From Bacteroidales bacterium (GTDB lineage Bacteria > Bacteroidota > Bacteroidia > Bacteroidales > Prolixibacteraceae), in contig JAAYDJ010000021.1 in the NCBI GenBank assembly GCA_012729335.1, positions 124,001 to 188,000 of the forward strand: a stretch of 64,000 bases of DNA, in the 5' to 3' direction. Below, in pieces: positions 30,127 through 38,906 of the stretch; position 1 is the stretch's first letter; each line of letters opens with the position of its first letter. Under the pieces are notes generated by a model. The model ran no database searches and had not been told where the DNA came from. It saw only the letters and a list, made by a program, of their open reading frames with translations. The translations under genes and the position numbers were made by a program.

Positions 30127-31599
30127 TCACAGTTCCTTCCGGAGCCGGGCTACCGGAATGTCGAGCTGTTCCCGGTATTTGGCTACCGTGCGGCGTGCAA
30201 TGTTGTAGGATTTCTCCTTCAGAATTTCAGTCAGCCTTTCGTCGGTCACCGGATGACGTTTGTCCTCGTTGTCGATGACCTCTTTAAGAATGGTTTTAAT
30301 CTCCCGGGTCGACACCTCTTCACCCGACTCTTTTTGCATGGCTTCCGAGAAGAAATACTTCAGGGGATAAATCCCGAAATGGGTCTGGATATATTTGCTG
30401 TTGGAAACCCGTGACACCGTGGAAATGTCGAGGCTGGTCCGCTCGGCAATATCCTTGAGAATCATAGGCCGCAGCTTGGTCTCATCTCCGTCCATGAAGT
30501 ACTCTTTCTGGAATTCGATGATTTCCGACATGGTCATGAGCAGGGTTTGCTGGCGCTGCCTGATGGCGTCGATAAACCATTTGGCCGAATCGAGTTTTTG
30601 CTTCACGAAGGTGGCCGCTTCCCTGTTGCTGCGGCCCGAGCCATTGCGGTCACGCGACAGCGAGCGGAGCATTTCCATATAGGATTCGTTGATCCGCAAT
30701 TCAGGCATGTTTTTCTGGTTCAGGCTCAGCTGAAGCTCCCCGTCGACCACTTCCAGCAGAAAATCGGGAACGATATGCTGGTTGGACTTGTTGAGGGGAT
30801 TGCTGTAGGAACTGCCCGGTTTGGGGTTGAGCTTGAGAATCATATCTACCGCCTGTTTCAGTTCCGTGTCGTCGATATTGAGCCGGCGGGCAATCTTATC
30901 GTAATGTTTCCGCGTGAATTCATCGAAATAATCCCTGATGATGGCTATCGCCAGAGGGCGGGCCTCCCCCTGTTTTCTCTCCAGTTGCAGCAACAAAGAC
31001 TCCTGGAGGTTACGGGCTCCCACCCCGGGAGGATCAAAATCCTGGATGACCCGCAGAATTTTTTCGAGTTCCTCCTCGCTGACCCCCATATTAAGGTGAA
31101 AGGCCAGATCATCACTGATCGAAGGGAGATCGCGCCGCAAGTATCCGTCCTCATCGATATTCCCGATAATGTATTCGGCCAGTTTCAGCTCCCGCTCACT
31201 GAAGCTATCCATTCCTGCCTGCTCCAGCAGCGACTCATGAAAGGTGTCCCCCACCGAAAAGGGAATGTCGGCCTGCTTGTCGTCGGGTGAATAGTTGTTG
31301 GTCTGTAACCGGTAGCTGGGGATTTCATCCTCGGGCATATAATCCTCCACCGAGAACTCCTCGTTGTCTTTGTCGGTTTCGGAACGCAACTCCGGGGCAG
31401 CTTCCTCTTCCCCGTTGGCATAGGACTCCTCTTCGACCTCCAGGGCAGGATTCTCCTCCAGCTCCTTCTTGATGCGCTGTTCGAGCTGAAGGGCAGGAAT
31501 CTCCAGCAGCTTGATCACCTGTATCTGTTGAGGTGACAGTTTCTGAAGCAGTTTCTGCTGTAATGTGAGTCTTTGTTCCATTAACCGGTTATTGGGCAA
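30127..31599 (-). CDS. rpoN: RNA polymerase sigma-54 factor
   Basis: QKLSPQQIQVIKLLEIPALQLEQRIKKELEENPALE; C-terminal RpoN box ARRTVAKYRE. Confidence 0.97.
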   Translation of the reverse strand: MPNNRLMEQRLTLQQKLLQKLSPQQIQVIKLLEIPALQLEQRIKKELEENPALEVEEESYANGEEEAAPELRSETDKDNEEFSVEDYMPEDEIPSYRLQTNNYSPDDKQADIPFSVGDTFHESLLEQAGMDSFSERELKLAEYIIGNIDEDGYLRRDLPSISDDLAFHLNMGVSEEELEKILRVIQDFDPPGVGARNLQESLLLQLERKQGEARPLAIAIIRDYFDEFTRKHYDKIARRLNIDDTELKQAVDMILKLNPKPGSSYSNPLNKSNQHIVPDFLLEVVDGELQLSLNQKNMPELRINESYMEMLRSLSRDRNGSGRSNREAATFVKQKLDSAKWFIDAIRQRQQTLLMTMSEIIEFQKEYFMDGDETKLRPMILKDIAERTSLDISTVSRVSNSKYIQTHFGIYPLKYFFSEAMQKESGEEVSTREIKTILKEVIDNEDKRHPVTDERLTEILKEKSYNIARRTVAKYREQLDIPVARLRKEL

Positions 31600-31648
31600 T
31601 CCCCAAATTTAGCATTTTTTCCCATTGGGTGTTCACCCTGCCTGCCGA

Positions 31649-33085
31649 TCAGAATTCCGCATTGCGGGGCGTTCTGGGAAAGGCGATGACATCCCTGATG
31701 TTGCCCATTCCGGTGATGAAAAGGATGAACCTTTCGAACCCAAGTCCAAAACCGCTGTGAGGAACCGTGCCGTATCGCCGGGTGTCGAGGTACCACCACA
31801 TCTCCTCCACGGGAATGTGCATCTCCTCCATACGGGCCACAAGTTTGTCATAGTCCTCTTCCCGCTGTGACCCGCCAATGATCTCCCCGATCTGGGGAAA
31901 GAGCACATCCATGGCCGCCACCGTTTTCCCGTCGTCGTTCTGCTTCATATAGAAAGCCTTGATCTCTTTGGGATAGTTGATCAGGATCACCGGCTTGCGG
32001 AAATGATTCTCCACCAGGTAGCGCTCATGTTCGCTCTGCAGGTCAACGCCCCATTCCACGGGAAACTGAAATTTCTTTTTCTTGTAATGGTTGGAATTGC
32101 GGAGAATGTCGATGGCCTCGGTATAGGTAAGCCTGACAAACTCATTGTCGGCCACGAATTTGAGTTTTTCGATCAGGTCCATGGACTGTTGTTCCCGGGG
32201 TTTTCCCTTTTCCTCTTCCCTGAGGCGGGTCGCCAGGAAGGCCAGGTCTTCGGAGCAATGGTCCAGGGCATAGCGGATAAGAGACTTCAGGAAGTCCTCG
32301 GCCAGGTCCATGTTGTCTTTCAGGTCATAGAAGGCCATTTCGGGTTCAATCATCCAGAATTCGGCCAGGTGTCGGGTGGTGTTGGAATTTTCGGCGCGGA
32401 AGGTAGGCCCGAAGGTGTAAATTTCGCCCAGGGCGGTGGCCCCCAGTTCTCCTTCGAGCTGCCCCGAAACGGTCAGGTTGGTGGGCCGGCCGAAGAAATC
32501 GGCGCTGAAGTCGACCTTTCCCTCCTCCGTAAGGGGAGGTTGAAGGGCGTCGAGGGTGGTCACCCTGAACATTTGTCCGGCCCCTTCGGCATCGGAGGCG
32601 GTAATGATAGGAGTATGCAGGTAATAGAATCCGCGGCGGTTGAAATAGTCGTGGATGGCGAAAGCCATGGCATGACGGATCCGGAAGATGGCCCCGAAGG
32701 TGTTGGTACGGAAGCGCAGGTGGGCATTCTCCCTGAGAAATTCCAGGGAATGCTTCTTAGGCTGCATGGGAAAATTCTCGGGATCGGCACCGCCCAGAAG
32801 AACGATCTCCCTGGCCACCAGTTCCACAGCCTGGCCGCTGCCTGCAGAGGCCGCCAGAATTCCCGTGACGCTAAGGGCCGCACCTGTATTGATTTCTCCC
32901 AGAAGCTCCCCGCTGAAGTGGTTCACATCGGCCACCACCTGCAGATTGCGGATCGTCGACCCGTCATTCAAGGCAATGAAACTGACATTCTTGCTGTTCC
33001 GGTGGGTGCGCACCCACCCCTTAACCAGCACCTCCGTGCCGGTGGCTTCGCCGTCGAGGATCTCCCTCACCTTTTTCCTGATCAT
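31649..33085 (-). CDS. asnS: Asparagine--tRNA ligase
   Basis: [23 protein letters not shown]...[21 protein letters not shown]...[34 protein letters not shown]. Confidence 0.97.
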   Translation of the reverse strand: MIRKKVREILDGEATGTEVLVKGWVRTHRNSKNVSFIALNDGSTIRNLQVVADVNHFSGELLGEINTGAALSVTGILAASAGSGQAVELVAREIVLLGGADPENFPMQPKKHSLEFLRENAHLRFRTNTFGAIFRIRHAMAFAIHDYFNRRGFYYLHTPIITASDAEGAGQMFRVTTLDALQPPLTEEGKVDFSADFFGRPTNLTVSGQLEGELGATALGEIYTFGPTFRAENSNTTRHLAEFWMIEPEMAFYDLKDNMDLAEDFLKSLIRYALDHCSEDLAFLATRLREEEKGKPREQQSMDLIEKLKFVADNEFVRLTYTEAIDILRNSNHYKKKKFQFPVEWGVDLQSEHERYLVENHFRKPVILINYPKEIKAFYMKQNDDGKTVAAMDVLFPQIGEIIGGSQREEDYDKLVARMEEMHIPVEEMWWYLDTRRYGTVPHSGFGLGFERFILFITGMGNIRDVIAFPRTPRNAEF

Positions 33086-33193
33086 AAACCGGTAATTAAA
33101 AATGTGTCGTTCTGGACCACAAAAGTACATTTTTGACGCAAATATCAGGGCCTTTTCATAATCCGCGTGCCGGCAGGCCCCTCTGAAACGGAA

Positions 33194-33226
33194 ATTGCCC
33201 CGTTTCCTCCTTGGAAACGGGGCAAT
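33194..33226 (-). terminator. Strong hairpin (14-bp stem, 5-nt loop) downstream of ilvE
   Basis: ATTGCCCCGTTTCC-TCCTT-GGAAACGGGGCAAT, followed on minus strand by TTCCGTTT. Confidence 0.7.
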
Positions 33227-33253
33227 CCCCTCATTCCGGATGCCTCATCCGTG

Positions 33254-34267
33254 TTATTCCACGAAGGTGATCCAGCCGTGGAGGTCGGGTTCATCCCCAT
33301 ACTGGATCGCCCTGAGCTTATGGTAGAGCTTGGTGCTCCAGGGCCCCGGCTCCTTTCCGTAGAAAAACTCCTTTTCCTCATCGGCATCAAAGATGCGCCC
33401 GATGGGTGAAATGACCGCAGCGGTTCCGCAAGCCCCGATCTCTTCAAAGGTGGGCAACTCCTCATAAGGGACCTTCCGCCTTTCCACCTTCATGCCGATT
33501 TCCCCGGCCAGGGTCATCAGGCTCTTGTTGGTAATGGAGGGCAGGATCGAATCCGACTCCGGAGTGATGTATGTGTTCTCCTTGATTCCGAAGAAATTGG
33601 CCGGTCCGCATTCATCGATGTATTTTTTCTCTTTGCTGTCGAGGTATAGGACCGCCGAATAGCCCCCCTTCTTGGCTTTCACACCGGCGACCATGCTGGC
33701 TGCATAATTGCCGCCAACCTTGTATTTGCCGGTGCCCTGAGGTGCCGCACGGTCATACTGCCGCAGGATGATCAGGTCGGTGGGTTTGAAACCTTCGGGG
33801 AAATAGGGCCCCACGGGCATCACAAACACCATGAAAAGATATTCACCGGCAGGCTTGACACCGATTTCAGGACCCGTACCTATCAGCAAGGGCCTGATGT
33901 AAAGCGAAGCTCCCGACCCGTAAGGGGGGATATAAGCCCGGTTCAGGGAAACCGCCAGCTTCACCGCCCGCCCGAATATTTCTTCAGGCAACTGCGCCAT
34001 CATAATCCCCTCACAGGAGTGCTGCATCCTCCTGGCATTCTCTTCCAGCCTGAAAATCCGCACCTTTCCGTCACGGCCCATAAACGCCTTCAATCCCTCA
34101 AAAGCCTCCTGACCATAATGAAGCGCCGTCGCTCCCATGTGCAGGTTGATCACTTCGGAAGAACTCACCTCCAGCTCCCCCCACTTGCCGTCACGGTAAT
34201 AACACCTTACATTGTAATCGGTTTTCCTGTAACCGAATCCCAGATTTTTCCAGTCTATATTTTCCAT
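33254..34267 (-). CDS. ilvE: Branched-chain amino acid aminotransferase
   Basis: LHYGQEAFEGLKAFMGRDG...YLDSKEKKYIDECGPANFFGIKENTYITPES...EEIGACGTAAVISPIGRI. Confidence 0.96.
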   Translation of the reverse strand: MENIDWKNLGFGYRKTDYNVRCYYRDGKWGELEVSSSEVINLHMGATALHYGQEAFEGLKAFMGRDGKVRIFRLEENARRMQHSCEGIMMAQLPEEIFGRAVKLAVSLNRAYIPPYGSGASLYIRPLLIGTGPEIGVKPAGEYLFMVFVMPVGPYFPEGFKPTDLIILRQYDRAAPQGTGKYKVGGNYAASMVAGVKAKKGGYSAVLYLDSKEKKYIDECGPANFFGIKENTYITPESDSILPSITNKSLMTLAGEIGMKVERRKVPYEELPTFEEIGACGTAAVISPIGRIFDADEEKEFFYGKEPGPWSTKLYHKLRAIQYGDEPDLHGWITFVE

Positions 34268-34417
34268 ATTCTCATGTATAAGTCACATCTGTCAGGAACC
34301 CTTCCTGACCACCATCCAAATAAACAAAATTCCTGACAAACAATTCAGGAAATCTGTCAGGTTTAGGAATAAAACCAGAGGCAGGCACCCCTTCTGCCCA
34401 TTCTGATCATGACCCCG

Positions 34418-34640
34418 TATCCGGTTGTGCTAGCGGCCCCGTATCCGGTCATGCCTACTTCCCCATATCCGGTTGTGCTGACTTCCCTACATCCGGTCGT
34501 GCTGACTTCCCCACATCCGGTTGTGCTGACTTCCCCACATCCGGTTGTGCTGACTTCCCCATATCCGGTCGTGCCTACTTCCCCATATCCGGTTGTGCTG
34601 ACTTCCCCATATCCGGCTTTGCTAGCGGCCCCGGATCCGG
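34418..34640. repeat. 24-bp tandem repeat array (9 units plus partial)
   Basis: Unit TATCCGGTTGTGCTGACTTCCCCA at 34418, 34442, 34466, 34490, 34514, 34538, 34562, 34586, 34610; first and last units share the GCTAGCGGCCCCG variant. Confidence 0.95.
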
Positions 34641-34792
34641 AACCAGGTCCGCACAAAAAAGAGTACGGCGGAAGGCAGAAGCACCGCCATCAACAGCCAG
34701 CGGGGGACCTCCACCACATGCACAAAATAGTTGACCACGAAGAGAGCCAGCATAATGACGGAGAGATTAAAAAGCAGATTAAGTACCTTCAT
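34622..34792 (-). CDS. Small (56 aa) predicted two-TM membrane protein
   Basis: Not in ORF track (<60 aa): MKVLNLLFNLSVIMLALFVVNYFVHVVEVPRWLLMAVLLPSAVLFFVRTWFRIRGR*; stop lies inside the last 24-bp repeat unit. Confidence 0.65.
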   Translation of the reverse strand: MKVLNLLFNLSVIMLALFVVNYFVHVVEVPRWLLMAVLLPSAVLFFVRTWFRIRGR

Positions 34793-34929
34793 CTATATTG
34801 TTGTTTGTTAATGAATTGTTCTTCAGTTATATATCGACTTAATGCCCATGACGGCTCTTCACGCCCATGGAAGTCGCAGGGAGCAAATATTCATGCCCTT
34901 TTGTGATCTGAACACCATGCGGCTTTCAT
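34789..34929 (-). repeat. Dispersed leader element, copy A
   Basis: Shares TTTGTTAATGA..TTG.TCTTCAGTTATATATCG...CACGCCCATGGAAGTCGCA...GCAAATAT.CATG.CCTT.TGTGATC..A.C.CCATGCG.CTTTCAT with 60003..60310; ends at start codon 34790-34792. Confidence 0.85.
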
Positions 34930-34994
34930 CGGGTATTTTGAATTTAATTAATTGTTAACCTGTTATTTACATTTTCCTGAACCATGGTGGTAAG

Positions 34995-35825
34995 TCATTC
35001 CCAACTGAGGCCCGCAACATACCCGTTGTGGCGCCTCACATTGAGGACCCTTTCCCGGTCAAAGATCAGGTACTGTCCCCTGATGCCTGTAAGTTCTCCC
35101 TCGATGACCGGATACCTGTCGAGGCTAAGGCTTTCGATTTTCGCCGTCACCGGGGATCCGGGGTAGTCGATGGAAGTAATGGTTTGGTCGTTGGTGAGGT
35201 ATTTTTTCAGTTCGGGAGTGAGCAGGGCGGCTGCCTTTTCTTTTCCTTCGGGGAGCAGGGAGGTGGGGTAGGTGCGGTCAGTGAGCATCTCCCGCCAGTT
35301 GGTTTTATCGGAGAAGAATTGTTTGAGCCACACTTCGATGATGCCAGCGATGTGTCTGTTGGGGGTTTTCGCCAGGAGAAGGGCAGCACGGGCCCCCTGG
35401 TCGATCCACCTGACCGGGATCTGGTGGTGGCGTGTCACCCCCACTTTCAGTCCGGGGGAGAGGGCGAGATAAACATAATGATCAATCAGATCGTGTTCCC
35501 GTGCCCACTCCATATCGCGGGCGATGCCGAAATGGGCCCGGGAGAGTTCAGGCTGCAGCACCGACTCGCCGGCTTCAGGGGCCGTTTGCAAACAGTTGTA
35601 GCAAAACCCCTGGCCATAGGAGGTGCGGGTCACCTTTCCGCAGGCAATACAATGAATGATGCCTTCATAGGAAAGTCTCACCGGCCGCCCGATCAGATCG
35701 TTCATGGGAATTTCGCCGTCGCCCAGGGCAAGGAAATACCTGACCGGCCGGTCGTATTCGGTTCTCATCTTAAGAAGGCTGCCTTCAGCCCTTTGCGCTG
35801 AATGAAGCGGATGTTCAGGTATCAT
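34995..35825 (-). CDS. DUF2797 family protein
   Basis: CIACGKVTRTSYGQGFCYNCLQTAPEAGESVLQPELSRAHFGIARDMEWAREH...VYLALSPGLKVGVTRHHQIPVRWIDQGA. Confidence 0.9.
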   Translation of the reverse strand: MIPEHPLHSAQRAEGSLLKMRTEYDRPVRYFLALGDGEIPMNDLIGRPVRLSYEGIIHCIACGKVTRTSYGQGFCYNCLQTAPEAGESVLQPELSRAHFGIARDMEWAREHDLIDHYVYLALSPGLKVGVTRHHQIPVRWIDQGARAALLLAKTPNRHIAGIIEVWLKQFFSDKTNWREMLTDRTYPTSLLPEGKEKAAALLTPELKKYLTNDQTITSIDYPGSPVTAKIESLSLDRYPVIEGELTGIRGQYLIFDRERVLNVRRHNGYVAGLSWE

Positions 35826-35974
35826 AGGCAGATGTCATGATGTGGGTGTCGGTGAAGGAGAGGAATGGTTTCAACTATGCCGGGGTGGGGTTTCTCTTTC
35901 TTTCCCCTGACAGGTGCTCGTTGCAAATGGCGTGGCATGAGATCTCTTCGTTTCCTGGGTTTCATGGCCTGCTG

Positions 35975-37507
35975 TTACGGGAGGCCCGGCCGGAGGGTAC
36001 GGTCGTTGGCGGCGCCCAGGACCCCCAGGTAGATTAATTTGGCAGCATCCTCCATGATTTCAGGTGTAAGCCCGTGGATGTCGTCGAGGGGCTGATGGTA
36101 ATAGACGGGTTTGACGGTGCCGGTGGTCCACAGGTTCATGGTGGGGTAGCCGGCTTTCAGAAAGACGGCGCCATCGGAGCGGGGCCGCCCGTAGGAAGGC
36201 CGGTTTTCGGAGCTCCTGAATGGCCGGTGAAGGAAATCTTCATTGCTTTTTATAAAGTGGGCGGCCACTCCGCCCCAGGAATCTCCGCCCTGGAGGAAAA
36301 AGCCGGTACCGTTGCCCACCATGTCGAGGTTGATCATGGCGAGCACCTTTTCGCGGGGCCACCAGGGATCGGTGGTGCTGGCCAGGCTGCCGTAGAGGCC
36401 GCACTCCTCACCCCCGAAGAAGACAAAGATGACGCTCCGGGCCGGTTTTTCGGGCAGGGAGGCCAGGGCCTGCGCTGCCCCCAGCAGATCGGCTACTCCC
36501 GAGGCATTGTCGAGGGCCCCGGGAAACAAGGTCCCCTGGTGGCCAACCGCATCGAGATGTGCACCCACAATGATCGCCTCCTCCTTCAGAACGGGATCGC
36601 TGCCCCCGATCATGGCCACCACGTTACACCCCCGCGAACCGGCGAAATGCCTTGTCTTGGCGGTGATGGAGACCTCCCTGCCCGTGGCAAAGGAGGCGGG
36701 TTTCAGCCCGGAGGTGATCTCCTTCTTCAGGGAGGAAAACTCCCTGCCGGCGGCGGCCGTCAGCTCTGAAGCCACCTCTTCACTGATATGGGCATAGACG
36801 AATCCCTCCAGGTAACTGGTATTCGGGTTGGCGGTCAGTCCCGTGTAAAGGAGCCCCGCGGCTCCCAGTTCCTGCGCCCTCCGGAACTTGTAGCGGTGGT
36901 AACTGTAAGGTTCCCAGGCGGCCAAAGCCGGATCATTGGCGGTGTAAGGCACTCCCGGCTCCATCAGCAGGATCTTTCCTTTCACGTCAAGACCGGCATA
37001 ATCGTCATAACCCAACTCCGGAGCGGTGATCCCGAAGCCGGCATAGACCACCTCGCCGGTGACTTTCCCGGAAGCAGAATTGGCCCCGGGGTAGAAATCA
37101 GCGGGAAAATCAAGTTTCCTGATTCCTGTCCCTTTTCCTGTCCCTTTTCCTGTCCGCCGGAGAAGCACCTTGCCGGGCTCCACCACTTCCGTCCAGGCAT
37201 TCGGGAACCATTGGTACCAGGAGGAATCGGCCATGACGGGCCGCAGGCCCCATCCTCCGAGCAGGCCGGCCACATATTCCGCGGCAGCCTGATATTCAGG
37301 CGACCCCGAAAGCCGCCCCCGGTAACGGGGAGCACTCAGCTCTGCCGCATAACCGAGAAGATCATGGCTCGATATGGTATGGAAAACCTCCATGACCTTT
37401 TCCTCCCGTTCCACCCTTTCCTGGGCACAAACCTGCCCGGTCTGCAGGGCCACCACCATCCCAACAACAAATCCCCTGATGTACTTCCTTGGCTCCAATA
37501 TATTCAT
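35975..37507 (-). CDS. M28 family zinc metallopeptidase (PA-domain containing)
   Basis: IIVGAHLDAVGHQGTLFPGALDNASGVADLLGAAQAL...FFGGEECGLYGS...INLDMVG. Confidence 0.93.
   Translation of the reverse strand: MNILEPRKYIRGFVVGMVVALQTGQVCAQERVEREEKVMEVFHTISSHDLLGYAAELSAPRYRGRLSGSPEYQAAAEYVAGLLGGWGLRPVMADSSWYQWFPNAWTEVVEPGKVLLRRTGKGTGKGTGIRKLDFPADFYPGANSASGKVTGEVVYAGFGITAPELGYDDYAGLDVKGKILLMEPGVPYTANDPALAAWEPYSYHRYKFRRAQELGAAGLLYTGLTANPNTSYLEGFVYAHISEEVASELTAAAGREFSSLKKEITSGLKPASFATGREVSITAKTRHFAGSRGCNVVAMIGGSDPVLKEEAIIVGAHLDAVGHQGTLFPGALDNASGVADLLGAAQALASLPEKPARSVIFVFFGGEECGLYGSLASTTDPWWPREKVLAMINLDMVGNGTGFFLQGGDSWGGVAAHFIKSNEDFLHRPFRSSENRPSYGRPRSDGAVFLKAGYPTMNLWTTGTVKPVYYHQPLDDIHGLTPEIMEDAAKLIYLGVLGAANDRTLRPGLP
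37125..37155. repeat. 12-bp in-frame tandem repeat inside M28 peptidase (encodes GKGTGKGT)
   Basis: CCTGTCCCTTTT repeated ~2.6 times. Confidence 0.8.
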
Positions 37508-37744
37508 ATCACGTCAGTTACTGTCCAAACAAAAACCTGCTCCCCTCCCCTTTTCATGGAAAGACAGCGGCACGCTCCATCCCTGTTTCACCGGTCCACC
37601 TGCCAGGCCATGGATCCTCATAAGCCCGTGAATGAAGTGAAAATTCAGGCAAGGGTAAAAATAATCATTCCCAATGTGTATTTTTAAAAGCTGAAAAAAA
37701 TATGCAAATCACCGTAAGTCGAATAACCACCATAAAAGAAGACC

Positions 37745-38668
37745 ATGGAGCGAAGAAGATTTATCAGGAACACGGGTGCGGGGGCCCTGGCCGCGGCAGG
37801 GATGAGCTGGCCTTTCGCCACTTTTGGAGAAGAGATGAAAAGTTCAAACGGGGCGCAGTTCAGGCTCAAGTATGCCCCGGGATTCGGCATGTTCAGGGAA
37901 CATGCCGGGAATGACCCCATTGATCAGATCAGATTCATCCATGATCAGGGGTTCCGGGCCATATTTGACAACGGGCTGATGGACAAGGAGCCGGCCCTGC
38001 AGGAGAAAATCGCAGCGGAACTGGCCCGCCTGGGCATGGACCTGGGGCCTTTCGTGCTTTATGCCGATTTTGGGACCCGCTCGATGGTCCTGAACGATCC
38101 CTCCGTGAGGGAGATGTTCCGTAAGAAAATGGCCCAGGCCCTGGAAGTTCAGAAAAGAACCAACGCCAAAACCGCTTTGGTGGTGCCCGGTCGCTATGAC
38201 GAGAAACTGGCCTGGGATTACCAGACCGCCAACGTGATCGACACCATGCGCATGTGCTGTGACCTCGTGGGGCCTGCCGGACTGGTGCTGGTGATGGAAC
38301 CACTGAATGCCCGCACCGACCATCCCGGACTGTTCCTGACCACCATCCCCCAGAGCTACATGATCTGCAAGGCGGTGAACCACCCCAGCTGCAGAATCGT
38401 CAACGACCTCTACCACCAGCAGATCACCGAGGGCAACCTGATCCCCAACATCGACATGGCATGGGAATATATCGCCACCTTCCATCTCGGCGACAACCCC
38501 GGCCGCAGGGAACCTACCACCGGAGAAATCAACTTCCTCAACATTTTCAGGCATATCCATCAGAAGGGATATGACGGGGTCCTTTGCATGGAACACGGCA
38601 AAAGCAAACCCGGCATTGAAGGCGAAAAGGCCGTTATCGAGGCCTACCGGAAAATGGACGCCTTCTGA
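37745..38668 (+). CDS. Hydroxypyruvate isomerase-like TIM-barrel protein with Tat-type signal
   Basis: MERRRFIRNTGAGALAAAGMSWPFA (RRRFI); VMEPLNARTDHPGLFL...NDLYHQQITEGNLIPNI...LCMEHGKSKPG. Confidence 0.88.
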   Translation: MERRRFIRNTGAGALAAAGMSWPFATFGEEMKSSNGAQFRLKYAPGFGMFREHAGNDPIDQIRFIHDQGFRAIFDNGLMDKEPALQEKIAAELARLGMDLGPFVLYADFGTRSMVLNDPSVREMFRKKMAQALEVQKRTNAKTALVVPGRYDEKLAWDYQTANVIDTMRMCCDLVGPAGLVLVMEPLNARTDHPGLFLTTIPQSYMICKAVNHPSCRIVNDLYHQQITEGNLIPNIDMAWEYIATFHLGDNPGRREPTTGEINFLNIFRHIHQKGYDGVLCMEHGKSKPGIEGEKAVIEAYRKMDAF

Positions 38669-38794
38669 CCGGAACCGGAAGTTAATTTTATGTTATTCCA
38701 TGCCCCCGCCGGAAGAGTGGTGGAAGTAATGTAATATATTGATAATCAATATTATTACGAGAATCTTGCATTCCAGTGTAACTCTTGCTGAAAT

Positions 38795-38880
38795 TTTACG
38801 TTTTTCACCCATCAACGCATTAAACAATCTCTATTTTTGCGCAGAATTTACAGGTCGTCACAGGGCCTGAAAAACGTAAA
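38795..38880. promoter_or_regulatory. 13-bp inverted repeat bracketing a TATTTTTG promoter-like box upstream of the kamA operon
   Basis: TTTACGTTTTTCA (38795..38807) and TGAAAAACGTAAA (38868..38880); TATTTTTG at 38832..38839. Confidence 0.5.
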
Positions 38881-38906
38881 CAATTCATGGTGATTTACAC
38901 GCAGAA

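Noticed and set aside
32003-33136. 377-aa plus-strand ORF
   Set aside because: Antisense shadow of asnS.
34418-34640. Possible CRISPR array
   Set aside because: 24-bp units are directly contiguous with no unique spacers and no cas genes nearby; it is a tandem repeat.
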